Origin: Heloderma charlesbogerti
Taxonomy: Eukaryota; Chordata; Lepidosauria; Squamata; Helodermatidae
DNA: 64,000 nt
NCBI GenBank assembly: GCA_026122225.1
Contig: JANEZZ010002667.1
Span: 579,237 to 643,236, forward strand
Direction: 5' to 3'
Shown: positions 44,789 to 57,039 of the stretch, piece after piece
Position numbering within the stretch: the first letter of the stretch is position 1
How the letters are laid out: every line of letters starts with the position of its first letter
Notes under the pieces: model-generated
Databases searched by the model: none
Told to the model about the DNA's origin: nothing
What the model saw: only the letters and a program-made list of their open reading frames with translations
Made by a program: the position numbers and the translations under genes

Positions 44789-47700
44789 TTTGTTGCTGTT
44801 CAGTCGTTCAGTCGTGTCCGACTCTTCGTGACCCCATGGATCATAGCACGCCAGGCCTTCCTGTCCTGCGCTCTCTCCCGGAGCGTGCTCAAGTCCATAT
44901 TCATTGCATCGGTGATGCTATCTAGCCATCTCATCCTCTGCCGTCCCCTTCTCCTTTTGCCTTCAATCTTTCCCAGCATCAGGGTCTTTTCCAGGGAGTT
45001 TTCTCTTCGCATTAGGTGGCCAAAATATTTGAGCTTCAGCTTCAGTATCTGTCCTTCCAATGAGCAGTCAGGGTTGATTTCCTTTAGGATGGACTGATTT
45101 GACCTCCTTGCAGTCCAGGGGACTCGTAAGAGTCTTCTCCAGCACCACAGTTTGAAAGCATCGATTCTTCGGCGCTCTGCCTTCCTTATAGTCCAGCTCT
45201 CACAGCCATACGTTGCTACTGAGAAAACCATAGCTTTGATTATACGAACCTTTGTCGGCAAGGTGATGTCACTGCTTCTTACTATGCTGTCTAGGTTGGC
45301 CATAGCTTTCCTCCCAAGGAGCAAGCGTCTTTTAATTTCATGGCTACAGTCACCGTCTGCGGTGATCTTGGCGCCCAAGAAAGTAAAATCTGTCACTGCT
45401 TCCATTTCTTCCCCTTCTATATGCCAGGAAGTGATGGGGCCAGATGCCATGATCTTGTTTTTTTAATGTTGGGTTTCAAACCAGCTTTTGCACTCTCCAC
45501 TTTCATCCTCAACAAGAGGCTCTTTAGATCCTCTTTGCTTTCTGCCATTAGGGTGGTATCGTCTGTGTATCTGAGGTTGTTGATAATTCTCCCAGCAATC
45601 TTAATTCCGACCTGTGATTCATCCAACCTGGCGTTTCTCATGATGTACTCTGCATATAAGTTAAATAAGCAGGGCGACAATATGCAGCCTTGTCGTACTC
45701 CTTTTCCAATTTTGAACTAATCGGTTGTTCCATGTCTGGTTTTACTGTTGCTTCTTGACCCTCGTACAGGTTTCTCGGGAGACAGGTAAGGTGGTCTGGT
45801 ACTCCCATCTCTTTAAGAATTTGCCAGAGTTTGTTGTGATCCACACAATCAAAGGCTTTGCGTAGTCAATGAAGCAGAAATAGACGTTTTTCTGGAATTC
45901 TCTTGCTTTCTCCATGATCCAGTGAATGTTGGCGATTTGATCTCTAGTTCCTCTGCCTCTTCGAAACCCAGCTTGTACTTCCGGTAGTTCTCGGTTCACA
46001 TGCTGCTGAAGCCTAGCTTGTAGGATTTGGAGCATCAGCTTGCTGGCATGTGAAATGAGCGCAATTGTACGGTAGTTTGAACACTCTTTGGCATTGCCCT
46101 TCTTTGGAACTGGAATGTAAACTGACCTTTTCCAGTCTTGTGGCCACTGTTGAGTGTTCCAAATGTGTTGGCATATTGAGTGCAGCACTTTAACAGCATC
46201 ATCTTTTAGGATTTACAGCTCAGCTGGAATACTGTCATCTCCGCTGGCTTTGTTGTTAGTAATGCTTCCTAAAGCCCACTTGACTTCACTCTCTAGGATG
46301 TCCGGCTCAAGTTCAGTGAGCGCACTATCATGGCTATCAGGGACATTCAGATCTTTCCTGTATAGTTCTTCTGTGTATTCTTTCCACGTCTTCTTAATCT
46401 CATCTGCTTCTGTTAGGTCCCTGCCTTCTTTGTCCTTTATCATGCCCGTCTTTGCACAAAACGTTCCCTTGAGATCTCTGATTTTCTTGAAGAGATCTCT
46501 AGTCTTTCCCATTCTATTGTTTTCCTCGATTTCTTTGCATTGTTCATTTAAGAAGGCCTTCTTGTCTCTCCTTGCTATTCTCTGGAACTCTGCATTCAGT
46601 TGGATATATCTTCCCCTTTCTCCCTTGCTTTTCGCTTCCCTTCGCTCCTCAGCTACGTGTAAAGCCTCCTCAGACAGCCACTTTGCTTTCTTGCATTTCG
46701 TTTTCTTTGGGATGGATTGAGTTGCTGCCTCCTGAACAATGTTACGGACCTCCGTCCATAGTTCCTCAGGCACTCTGTCTATCAGGTCTAATCCCTGAAA
46801 TCTATTCCTTACCTCCACTGTATATTCATAAGGGATATGATTGAGGTCATACCTGAATGGTTTAGTGGTTTTCCCTACGTTCTTCATTTTAAGCCAAAAT
46901 TTTGCAAGAAGCAGCTCATGATCTGAGCCACAGTCAGCTCCAGGTCTTATTTTTACTGACTGTATGGAGTGTCTCCATCTTTGGCTGCAAAGTACATAAT
47001 CAATCTGATTTCGATATTGACCACCTAGTGATATCCATGTGTAAAGTTGCCTCTTGTGCTGTTGGAAAAGAGTGTTTGCTATGATCAGCGTGTTCTCTTG
47101 GCAAAACTCTATTAGCCTTTGTCCTGCTTCATTTTGTACACCAAGGCCATGCCTGCCTGTTATCCCGGTGATTTCTTGACTTCCTCCTTTAGCATTCCAA
47201 TCCCCTATGATGAAGAGGACATCTTGTTTTGGTGTTAGTTCTAGAAGGTGTTGTAGGTCTTCACAGAACCGATCAACCTCAGCTTCTTCGGCCTCAGTGG
47301 TTGGGGCATAGACTTGAATTACTGTGATGTTGAATGGTTTGCCTTGGATTCGTACTGAGATCATTCTATCGTTTTTGAGATTGTACCCCAGTACTGCTTT
47401 TCCCACCCTTTTGTTGACTGTGAGTGCTACTCCATTTCTTCCAAGGGATTCTTGCCCACAGTAGTAGATATAATGATCACACCTGAATTAAATTCGCCCA
47501 TGCCTGTCCATTTTAGTTCTCCGATTCCCAAGATGTCAATGTTCAATCTTGCCATCTCATGTTTGACACCTCCAGTTTACCTTGATTCATTGATCTTACA
47601 TTCCAGGTTCCTAAACAATATTGTTCTTTACAGCATCGGACTTCCTTTTCACCACCAGACACATCCATAGCTGAGTGTCCTTTCGGCTTTCGCCCAGCCG

Positions 47701-48003
47701 CTTCACTCTTTCTGGCACTACTTGGAAATTCCCTCTGCTCTTCCCCAGTAGTATATTGGACACCTTCCGACCTGAGGGGCTCATCTTCCGCCATCATCTC
47801 TTTTAGCCTTGTGATACATTCCATGGGGTTTTCTTGGCAAGAATACTGGAGTGGGTTGCCATTTCCTTCTCCAGTGGACCACATTTTGTCAGAACTCTCC
47901 ACCATGACCTGTCCGTCTTGGGTGGCCCTGCACGGCATAGCTTATGGCTTCACTGAGTTACGCAAGCCCCTTCGCCACAACAAGGCAGTGATCCATGAAG
48001 GGG
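44789..48003 (-). mobile_element. BovB (RTE) LINE copy 3, full length, degenerate
   Basis: The copy lies antisense in NEBL intron 3. GAGCAAAT flanks both sides (44778-44785 and 48004-48011), with a probable longer imperfect duplication. The roughly 3215 bp are broken into frames at 47938-47543, 47406-46213, 46188-45742, 45844-45638, 45680-45417 and 45450-44800. The RT motif reads RYTDDTTLM, so the family's YADD has become YTDD. The 2-nt endonuclease insertion near 47480 is the same as in copy 2. Confidence 0.95.
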
Positions 48004-48011
48004 GAGCAAAT

Positions 48012-48525
48012 AAATAAACAGAACCAAATTGTGAACAACTCAGGTACACACATAGGAGTTATAGTTGTAACACATAATCAGTTGTTTGAGATTTAATAAG
48101 GTAGTAATTTGACTGGATTGTGTAGAAGGGCAGTGGACAGGGAATTAAGCAATGCTGTGAGATGTAGGCTGACTGACTTGGTGGGGTCTGTTTTGAGAGG
48201 TGGTCATGGAAAGTGAAAAAATGAGGGGGGGTCATTTTAAAAGCCCCTACAGTGGGAGAGGTACCATTTTTAAAAAGTTAATTCATTCAGCTTGGTCTGC
48301 CACAAAGGTTGTGAAGATAACTGCTTACCAGGCCGACAAACCTTTTTAATGCTGCACCCAGAATTTCAAAGACAGGTCTACAAACATTTGTTCCCATTCC
48401 AGACATGGTGAAAATCTATTTTTATATCCACTTGTTGAAAGGCGTAATGTGAACCTTTCCTCCTGAATGTCCTTTTTAATCTGTTTGAAATAATTGCTGC
48501 ATTACTTCTCTCTTTTGCCTTCTAG
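48012..48525. other. NEBL intron 3, distal part; no other feature
   Basis: Ordinary intron sequence ending in TCTCTCTTTTGCCTTCTAG, a strong pyrimidine tract and acceptor for exon 4. Confidence 0.5.
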
Positions 48526-48636
48526 GCAAAATACAAAGCAAGTGCAAAGAAAGAACTTTCCAACTCACTCTATCAGCATATGCCGGCTACAATTGACAGT
48601 GTGTTTGCAAAAGAAGTTATGCAGCTTCAGAGCAAG
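48526..48636 (+). CDS. NEBL: Nebulette exon 4
   Basis: The 111-bp exon encodes 37 residues: AKYKASAKKELSNSLYQHMP followed by ATIDSVFAKEVMQLQSK. The LSNSLY...MPATIDSVFA core is diagnostic for nebulette's second module. It is bounded by CCTTCTAG and GTAAAT. AKYK joins SE from exon 3 to make a SExxYK-type motif, and its closing SK meets VLYK in exon 5. Phase 0 on both sides. Confidence 0.95.
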
Positions 48637-49210
48637 GTAAATTTGTGTACTTATTTTTAAGCAGATCCATCTCCATCTCCTGATGCACAGCTACAACTGA
48701 GCATATGAAGGAAAAACCCTCTAGGGTTCTATTGTGGCCTTCTCTCCCCACCCCCAGATTAGCCCTCAGTTGGATGCATGTAAACCAGGTCTGCTATGAT
48801 ATATTTGATAATTATTTATTCTGCTTCCCATAAAGGGGTCCATCAGCTCCTCCCCAGAGTCCCAGTGTGCCGGTTAATCATGATCAATGGTGAAACATTT
48901 TGTCCGTTGCAATGTTAATGACTGATAAGTCTGACTAGGATTCCCATTTAGGATTTGAAACCAGCTTATTCATAGTGAGTGGACATTTGCTCCAGGGATG
49001 TTGTGACTACTGTGGTCTGGTGCAGACACAACTAATATCTGCATGAGCCCTGAGGTTAACTAGTTTAAGCAACAGATAGATGAGCTTTCTTTTGCTTGCT
49101 TCCTAAAACCAACCCCAGAGTCATCTAAGCCACCCACCATCAATGCCTTCATCTTGTCTGGATTGAGCTTCAGTTTATTAGTTCTTATTCAGTCGATGCA
49201 GCACTTGCAT

Positions 49211-49397
49211 GACATAAGGAACATAAGAAGTTGCCTTATACCATTGGTCCTTCTAGTTCAGTATTATCCAAGCCAACTGGCAGTAGGTCTCCAGAGTTTC
49301 AGACAGGAAACTTCCCAGGCCTACCTGGAGATGCAAGGGATTGGACTTTGGACCATTTGTGTGCAAAGCATGTGCTCTACCAGGAAGTTATGGCCAT
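49211..49397 (-). mobile_element. tRNA-derived SINE, antisense
   Basis: On the plus strand it reads GACATAAGGAACATAAGAAG, TTGCCTTATACCATTGGTCC, CAACTGGCAGTAGGTCTCCA and GCAAAGCATGTGCTCTACCA, the reverse of the SINE at 15231 including its tRNA-like head. It is in NEBL intron 4. Confidence 0.85.
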
Positions 49398-49440
49398 TTA
49401 GACATCACCCATACATCTGATGAAAAGAAGAAATAGAGAT

Positions 49441-49671
49441 CATGGAGGATAATGCTAGCAATGGCCACTAGTCATGATGACTATATATTATCTCTAGTAT
49501 CGGGGCAGTATGCCCCTGTGTGCCAGTTGCTGGGAACACAATCAGGAAGATGCTGTTGCACTCATGTCCTGCTTTGGGCTTTCCATAGGCTTCTGGTTGG
49601 CCACTGTGAGAACAGAATACTGGACTAGATAGGCCTTTGGTCTGATCCAACACTTTTCTTCTTACGTTCTT
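49441..49671 (+). mobile_element. CR1 LINE 3' end
   Basis: The order ATGGCCACTAGTCATGATGA, AGTTGCTGGGAACACAATCA, CTTCTGGTTGGCCACTGTGA, ATACTGGACTAGATAGGCCT and TCTTACGTTCTT is the plus-strand CR1 3' end; the antisense version is at 42822. Confidence 0.8.
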
Positions 49672-50508
49672 AGATGGGTGTCACCAACATACTGATGACA
49701 CTTTACCCTCATTCCCTGAACAGCTTCTGCCAGTTGTTTCATGAATATGTTAAAATGGCATGAGCTAAAGCGTAGAACCTAGTGCCACCCCGTAACACAC
49801 ATGCCCTAGGGTGGAGCAGCAGTTTCCCAGCATCACTTTCTGGCATCTTCATCTTCCAGTCACAAAGGAATAAAACTAATGCAATGTGGTTCTTCCAGTT
49901 CCAAACCCAGATAGGAAATTCAGAAGGATACCATGATTGATGGTACTGAAAGCTGCTGAGAGATGCAGGAAAATCAACAAGGTTGTATTCCTCTTACTGT
50001 CTCGTGGTGTCGGTTATCAACCAGGACACCCTAGGTAATTTTTGTCCCAAATCTGTTTCAGATCAAAATGGATCCAGATAATATTGTCAAGAACTGATGG
50101 CTGCCTCCATACACACAAACACCTTGCCCAGAAATGAGAGATCATACAAATTGAGTCATGTGATGTTTTTTTCTGCCCCAGGAGCAGTCTCATTACTGAA
50201 TTTTTCCGGGTGTCGGGGACTGCACATTCTCATAATATACTCAAGCCTTTTCAGACTAGTTTCTTATTATGAATATTATATGGGAAGAGTGACCTTAATG
50301 CTCTTGATCTAGAAAAGGATTGTTTTAACCAAGGCAGCCATAACTTTCACAAGGGAGAAAAATATTCACTGTTAGTGACACCGCTTGAGTTCTGAAGACA
50401 TCTTCTAAACAACAAATTTTGCTTTATATATTTTAAGTATCCAGTAGCATCTGAAGGTAGCAGAACAGGAAAATGCACTCAGTTACAGCTGTGTGAAACA
50501 CGTGGGCA
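49672..50508. other. NEBL intron 4; no recognised feature
   Basis: I see no exon or clear transposon end. The region around 49860-50300 looks like old repeat DNA that I cannot classify. Confidence 0.35.
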
Positions 50509-50918
50509 GAGCAATCCTGGGGTGGGGCACAGTGGACAGTTTCATGGCAGATGATTTGCCACTTCCAGAGCCATGCCAACCCACTCCAGTGAGGGTGGGG
50601 GTGGGGTTGCTTTTCTGCCCTTTTCCCAACAGATCTTTACTTTCTAAAATTTCCCTCCTGTTGAAAACCTGGAGCTGCATAGATTGGGGTCCTGATCTGG
50701 GGGAGCGAGGGGGCATTTGATCTAGGCCTTGGAATGCCCTGGATTGGGCCCTACCACTGGTGGTACTCCTGTGCCCACAGAGATATCTGTGGGCATACCA
50801 GAGGCCTCTGGCATGAACATTCCATCCTGTGGGCAAAGCTTCTCTTTGCTTGCAGATGGGCTTCTCTCCTCCATCCTAGCGCCTTCAGCCAACCTTTGAT
50901 GGAAGGTTAGGATTGCTT
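50509..50918. mobile_element. MITE, GCAATCCT family
   Basis: GAGCAATCCTGGGGTGGG at the left and AAGGTTAGGATTGCTTTC at the right form the inverted ends. GTGCCCACAGAGATATCTGTGGGCA near 50772 is an internal palindrome. No duplication was resolved. Confidence 0.5.
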
Positions 50919-51886
50919 TCTTATTCAGGGATTAACTTAAGAGTTTTATAATAATAAACGAAATTAGCACCATAACCATTATATCTGTAATGCAGTGCAA
51001 TGTCTTAAAATGGCAGGTTACAAAGAGTTAATTAATGAAGTGAGCTTTTTATTGTGATAGTAAATTACATAATATTTTAAATAACATACTTAGTTTGATT
51101 TATGAATTAGATCAACATAAATTACGTGGCCCTCAATGCATTTTACTTCTGGCCCTGTTCCAAATAGCATAGTATACAGTTCTATATAGTACTTTAAAAC
51201 CATATTTTCCTCTTCTTCTCTGAGACAATAGAGCAGATACAATAGAGTTGACTTTAATATTAAAATCAAGTTTGTTGATACAGCCCTATCTTATTGGTGT
51301 GTAACTTGCTCCTCTCATAAAAATATTTTTAAAGAATTAAATATTGAACTAAGCTATTAAATGCTTTTTCTAAGACATACATCCACTTTAAGAGGACATA
51401 CATAATATATCTTAGATGTAGCATAAAATGTAAAACCCGAAGACACATTTATTTCCCATTTGTAGCATAAATCATTGCATTCTGCTGCAGAAACTAGGAA
51501 AGCAGAATAATTTCCACTCATCCGGTTTTTCCAAACATTATACCTACAAGGGAAATGGAAGAGGAGATGGTGGGTTTTACAGCAGAACTGAGATTTGCTC
51601 CTTCCCAAACCACCCTCAACTAGATCTTCCAAAAGCACAATGTTCATGCACAGACAGTTTTGACATACGCTGAAGGGAAGAAAATGATAATATTTATATT
51701 TTGTTTCCTTTTGCTTTCCTTGCCTTGCTTCTCAGTATTTATGGTGGCTCCAGTGCTATCCATAACTTAGGGCAAAATCATGGGAAGTACAAAGAAAGCT
51801 GTATCGCTCAGTGCCTAACTTGCTTTGTTCTTTTAAAATAAAGGTAGGTTCTGACCAGATAATTAGTGGAATGCGTAGAAATAGTT
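50919..51886. other. NEBL intron 4; no recognised feature
   Basis: AT-rich intron sequence without a supportable element. Confidence 0.4.
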
Positions 51887-52186
51887 GTGTAAGGCTGGCC
51901 CAAGATGTTGTGCTGCCTGAGACAAAGGACAAGATGGCGCCTCTCCACCATTCCATGTACAGAAGCCAACTAGACTGGCAGCTGAATCTTATTTCAGCGC
52001 TGGCTGCTATTACCACCCCTGGGGGTAGCAGGGAACCTTAAGAGGAATGGGGCAGGCTGTGTGGTACACATAGAGCTCTGCCCTCCAAGAGCTCTGTCCT
52101 CCACCGTCTTGTTACCATTCTCCATCCCCCCAGGATCTGCCACCTAAGGCAGTTGCCTCACTCTGCCTAATGGCTGGTTTTGGAGA
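51887..52186 (-). repeat. Unclassified interspersed repeat, copy 2 of 2
   Basis: Read in reverse it follows the copy at 29075-29350: GAGTGAGGCAACTGCCTTAG, GCTGAAATAAGATTCAGCTG-like blocks and GCCATCTTGTCCTTTGTCTC. The ends are GGCTGGCCC- and GGCTGG-like. Confidence 0.6.
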
Positions 52187-52429
52187 TGGAGGGGGTTGTA
52201 CTGGGATAAGAAAAGAGCTGGTCAAGAATATTTCACTTTCAGGCATGAGTCCAAATCAGTATTTCCTGCTGATTACACTCTGGGGTGTTAAAAGACATAG
52301 CTGAAATCCCCCTCAAATTACTAATAAGAATCTATGCGTAATAGTAAGATTCCTAAAGGACTGTAAAAGAACAAACCCAGTACCTATATGTAGCAAGGAA
52401 AACTCAGGAAGTATGCATATTAGTTACAG

Positions 52430-53010
52430 TTACCTATTATTTATAAAGCACCATCAATATCAAAAGTGCTTTCAGAGCAACAACCAAGAAGACAGGTCCC
52501 TGCCCAAAGGAGCTTGCTGTCTATAATTAGATATAGGGGGGAAGATATAGAGGGAAGGGAAGATGATTGAGAAGGTAATGGGAAAAATATGTGTTGAGTT
52601 CACTTGCATGTACTTAGGCTGAGTTTCAAAAGGATGTGACGTCAGGCCAAAGGCTTCAGAGAAAAGGCGGGTGTTGAGGAAAGATCTAAAAGCAGAGACA
52701 AACATCATGAATGCATTCCAAGGCAGAGTTTGTCATTAGGGGCACCAAGGAGAAGACACTTAAGGTGTAGGAAATCTTTGGATGGGTGAAGCCGGTGAAG
52801 CCATAGTCTCATATATTGGGCTATGAGGGCAGAGAAATGAGTAGAGCAAAGGGATGAAGGGCCTTGGAGGAGGAATTTGTGCTGGATGTAGAAGTGGACA
52901 GAAAGCCAGTGTAGGATTTAAAGAGGTGATGAGCAATTGGAGAGGTGAATTGTCATCAGTGGGGGACTTCTTCCAGTTGCAAAAGGTAGTTTCAAAGAAC
53001 AGTTTTTTGC
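52430..53010. repeat. Old LINE-like interspersed repeat
   Basis: TTATAAAGCACCATCAATAT, CCCTGCCCAAAGGAGCTTGC and AAGGGCCTTGGAGGAGGAAT with AGTGGACAGAAAGCCAGTGT have the style of an ancient amniote LINE 3' region, as at 23900. No open frame. Confidence 0.4.
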
Positions 53011-54088
53011 CAGGACTGCAGCAGGAAAGAAAAAGGTTAAACCCCCCTTTTCCACCTGCTGTGATCCTGATAATTATCCATCCTCTACCGCCCCCAGCAC
53101 AACTGCTGTTTATATTTAAATACTTCTTGGACTCTCTCTGTTTTTAATTTGAGCTAATTGTTTAATGCTGTTTCTGTTATGAGGGAAGTTTTTAATACTG
53201 CATTTTTATTATTGTAGAAACTTTCTGTGAATTCTTAGGTAGGAATAAAACCAGCTGAAAAACAATAACAGACAACAAGAGAGGATAAGCAACTGTTTCA
53301 AAGACACCAGAGAGGTCAAGGAGGGTGTGGATAGCGATGAGACCTTTGGGTTTGGCACTTGAGAAATAAATCTGTGATTAGGCTGTCTATCACTGCTTCT
53401 TAGAAGTCTTTAAAAGAAGTAAATGATAAACATCTGAACACCACAACATATATGGGATTATTCTAGGCAACTCCAAGTAAAAACAGATTATGCAAAAACA
53501 ACATCTCTACCTTCAACCGGATTACTGATTGGTACCCATTTAATAATTGGTACCTATTTGTGCCAGTGATGCCAGTCTCATGTTGCAGCAACATCAGCAT
53601 AAATAATATCATATTTGGTGTCACTTTTTATATCCACAGATAGTTTGTTAACATCTCTTGACTTTTCAAAAAGTAAGGAAATGGGTTTCCAGGTTTCCTT
53701 ATTTTCCCCCAAAGCATTCTTAAAATTTCACAAAGAAAAACAAAACTTTTGAAAGAAATGAATGAAGAATGAAAGAAAAACATGGCAAAGGATTTGTTTT
53801 ATATATATTCCATCACTTTGACTGAAAACTCCAATGGTCGTTCCTTATCCAAGGAAAATAGACAATTAAAACATGTCAATAGGCTGTTCAGTTTTCTTGT
53901 TGTTTTATAACTACTTTAAGCATTTGGCAAATGTGCTTGAAGCAATACTTCAGTTTATTTACGAAGATGATGAATTGTGGGAATCATTAGTTCTACATTC
54001 AGTATTTAAGGGAGAGTGGTGTTCTAGCTGTGTAATCCATCTTTGTAATAAATAGAACTTTCTGCTTCCACGAATATGAATTAAATAT
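53011..54088. other. NEBL intron 4; no recognised feature
   Basis: AT-rich intron sequence. No exon or transposon end is visible. Confidence 0.4.
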
Positions 54089-54210
54089 AGGTCTGATCCA
54101 GATTTAGTCAGAGTAGAGCCAGTGAAATGAATGGGACAGAAGTTAGTCATGACTAATGTGTCTCATTGATTTTAATAGGTCTGCTCTGACGTAAGTCTGG
54201 ATCAGACCCT
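54089..54210. mobile_element. Palindromic MITE, GATYCAGATTTAGTC family
   Basis: AGGTCTGATCCAGATTTAGT at the left pairs with ACGTAAGTCTGGATCAGACC at the right. The core has GACTAATGTGTCTCATTGAT. TA flanks both ends. Confidence 0.75.
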
Positions 54211-54247
54211 ATGTGTTTGCTTTGGTGTACTACTACAATATAATTAA

Positions 54248-54594
54248 GGGCGCAATCCTATGGAGATAGGTGGCTGCCTCTGAACTCGGAGGCGACCACC
54301 TATCCAATGCAGGGCAGGAGAAGCACGGAGGGGATTGTTCCCTCCGCGCTTCTCCTCCCTTGCATTTGCAGCTAGACAGATGATTTCGGTTGTCTAGCCA
54401 TGGGAAGTCAGAGCGGGGGAGGAGGCTGCCGGACGACACATAGGATGTGTCGTACCGGCATTTCTGCCCTCCCTGCCCTGGAACGCCCCCTGGAATGCCT
54501 CGTTTTGGCCACTCCGTGCTCCGAGGTCGGTTCCCAGAAAACCAGATATCCTATGGCCATCTAGCCGTGGACTGACAGCCGTAGGATTGCTCCC
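54248..54594. mobile_element. GC-rich MITE, GGGCGCAATCCTAT family
   Basis: The 347-bp element starts GGGCGCAATCCTATGGAGAT and ends CCGTAGGATTGCTCCC. Internal inverted pieces include GATAGGTGGCTGCC / GGCGACCACCTATC and GACACATAGGATGTGTC. It shares its right half with 20980-21211 and its plan with 57304-57752. Confidence 0.7.
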
Positions 54595-54893
54595 CCTGCA
54601 AAATGTGATATTTGCATTCATAAATGTTGGTTTGGTGAGCTTGGTTGGAAACTGTTTACATTCCATCTGGCTTTAGAATGAGATTGGGGTGGACTTGACC
54701 CACTTTGGAAAGATTTTCAACTATGTATGAAGTTCACAGTCCAGGAATTAGCTCCTATTTGAGCTCATGACTTGGCAGTATTACAGGTTCTATTTGCAGT
54801 TTCTCTATAGCATTGCTTATCTTGCTGGGCTCATCCATGAAACTCTTCACAGTGACCTTGATCAAGTCTTAAATTATTTATGTGAGCCAGTGT

Positions 54894-55110
54894 GCTGTAG
54901 TGGCTAGAGTGTTTGACTGGGACTTGGAAGACCCAGGTCCTAGTCACTATTTGGTTATGACACTCACTGGGTGACTTTGGGCCAGTCCCTGACTCTCGGC
55001 CTAACCTACTTCACAGAGTTGTGAGGATAAAATGGAGAGGAGGACGATTATATACACTGCCTTGGGCTCCTTGGAAGTAAGACAGGATATAAATGTAACA
55101 AACAAATAAA
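54894..55110 (+). mobile_element. tRNA-derived SINE, full length
   Basis: It starts GAGCCAGTGTGCTGTAGTGG and keeps the CACTGGGTGACTTTGGGCCA block, the CAACCTACTTCACAG-like centre and a GGATATAAATGTAACAAACA tail. It is the same family as 24399 and more diverged. Confidence 0.85.
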
Positions 55111-55642
55111 ATGTGAACCCAGCAATTCATATACCAAAGCTATGGACTCCTACAAATTTAGTATATTTGGGCAAATAGGCCGCTAGAACTCTTGGTATAT
55201 TGACATTTAAAACATTAATAATTAAAATAAAGGTTCTCAGAATTTCACATTCATTTTGTTTATGTATTTTTGTTGTTATATGAGGAATCAGACCCTCCTT
55301 TTATTCACCTATTGTAAACTTGCTTACTCTAGTCTGCATTGGATTTTCAGTTAAAAATATTTTGGGGATTAATATATTCTCAAATCTTTCTGTAGCAGTT
55401 ATTATGTTATAGATCCCTTGAGTACCTGGTTTCAAGACCTCCTTGTAAAATGCCTATTGATGGAGGAGCTCATCATCAAGAATCAAAACCAGGTGTGGAA
55501 ACATTGGAATGCATCCAAAGGTTCTCTCTCTCCAGCAGAAGGAACCTTTCTCAGACAGAAAGAGGGATCCTTTGGATCCAACCCATTGTTTTTTTGTTTG
55601 TTTTTTAAAGTCAAGTTCCTGAAAAAGGTTAAGCTCACCTAA

Positions 55643-55750
55643 GGCACAATCCAAAGCATGTTTTAGGCAGAAATAAGTTCTACAACTGCCAGCATGCCCC
55701 AGTCTGTTAGAGGGCTTACTTCTGTCTAAATAAGCAGAGGATTACACCCT
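55643..55750. mobile_element. Palindromic MITE, GCAATCCTAT family, with TAA duplication
   Basis: GGCACAATCCAAAGCATGTT at the left and AAGCAGAGGATTACACCC at the right are inverted. TAA flanks both sides (55640-55642 and 55751-55753). The core matches the copies at 6477 and 14600. Confidence 0.7.
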
Positions 55751-56207
55751 TAAACTACTTGATGCTTCTTATATGCATAAAATTGTACGATAGATACGGA
55801 ATAATTTAACGTTCAGTTTTGGCTATTTGTTAAAAACCTCAACACAGAAATTTTCAAGATGGTGTCATTTTGTTTCTCTGTTAATTGAAGTGGTTTCCCC
55901 CCTAAAAGATTAGGCTAGAAGAAAAAATAAACAGTGGTGCAGCAGCTTGTATATTTGCAAACCCTGTAATTATTTGTAAAGGTTGTTAAATTAATTAGCA
56001 GTAACTATTACTGGTATTCACTGTTAAATCAGAAATCAGAATAGAGACATCTCTGCCTGTTGCAGCTAACACTTAACTGTGCTAATTTTTATGTTTTGAA
56101 AGAGAAGGGTGTTTCCTTCCAAAGCTGACTGCAGTGTTCGGCATTGTCGGTTCAGTGAAGATGACGGTTCAGTGAAGATGACCGAAGAGATTTCATAGTG
56201 TATCCTG

Positions 56208-56305
56208 TTACGTTATATTCATTTATATCCTGCCTTGAGGATACAAATCCTTCCAAGGTGGTTTACAAGTAAAAGTGAAAGAGAATAATAAAAAGACAAT
56301 ATCAG
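56208..56305 (-). repeat. L2-like LINE tail, antisense
   Basis: TATATCCTGCCTTGAGGATA and CCTTCCAAGGTGGTTTACAA followed by AATAATAAAAAGACAATATC is the reverse of an L2-style 3' end. Confidence 0.55.
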
Positions 56306-56525
56306 AATTATGATTCTTTTGACAGAGTAGTTGGCCTGAATGTCTAACCTAATGCTTTATTCTGGTTATTGAAAGGGCAGTTTCCAGTGCTTTTTGTCTC
56401 ACTTTTCAATTCTTTGATGCAAAATGAAATATTCCGATTTTTATGTCCAACTGAGTAGAAGGCAACTTCTTATGTTCATAGACTTGGGCTTAAATGTCTA
56501 AGTCTGCTCAGCTGAAAATACTGCA

Positions 56526-56645
56526 TTGGATTTAGACCTAGTCATATTTATAGTAGATCTGTTGAAAACGATGGGACCTGAGGTAGCAATGACTATATCT
56601 CATTGATTTCAATGGATCTATTCTAAGCATGACTAAGTCTGGAAA
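56526..56645. mobile_element. Palindromic MITE, GATYCAGATTTAGTC family
   Basis: TTGGATTTAGACCTAGTCAT and the inverse GCATGACTAAGTCTGGAAA enclose a CTCATTGATTTCAATGGATC core. Confidence 0.7.
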
Positions 56646-56685
56646 CAACCTACTGTTTTAGACTACATCACTGTGTCACAGCTTA

Positions 56686-56766
56686 GGCTGCAATCCTCTA
56701 CCTATATACCTGGAAGTAAGCCCCACTGAACTCAATGGGACTTCTGAGTAGACCTGCATGGTACTG
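56686..56766. mobile_element. MITE, GGCTGCAATCCTAT family, with TTA duplication
   Basis: GGCTGCAATCCTCTACCTAT and CCCCACTGAACTCAATGGGA are typical of this short squamate MITE. TTA flanks both sides (56683-56685 and 56767-56769). The copy at 59985 is related. Confidence 0.7.
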
Positions 56767-57039
56767 TTAGTTAACCAATTATAAAATGGGGATGATAGTT
56801 TCCTTGTTCACAGGTTGTCAGGACAAAAGAGCGCTTCGTAATCAAAACAGTTATTTTATATCAACTTATAAAACTGTTTTTTTTTAAAGTTAGAAGTTTC
56901 AGATTTTTTTGCGAATTTATAGACTCAATTTATGAAAAGTATTGCCAGCAAAAAATGAAAATGCTATAAGAAAAAATCCTGATCTGTAATCTCTGTACAT
57001 ATCTTATACAATATATAATATAAAATATGTCATTTTAAG

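Noticed and set aside
15887..47938. Many long ORFs on both strands (up to 569 codons, plus recurrent 174-, 99- and 62-codon antisense frames)
   Set aside because: They are pieces or antisense shadows of the BovB copies; the antisense ones recur only because the BovB sequence recurs.
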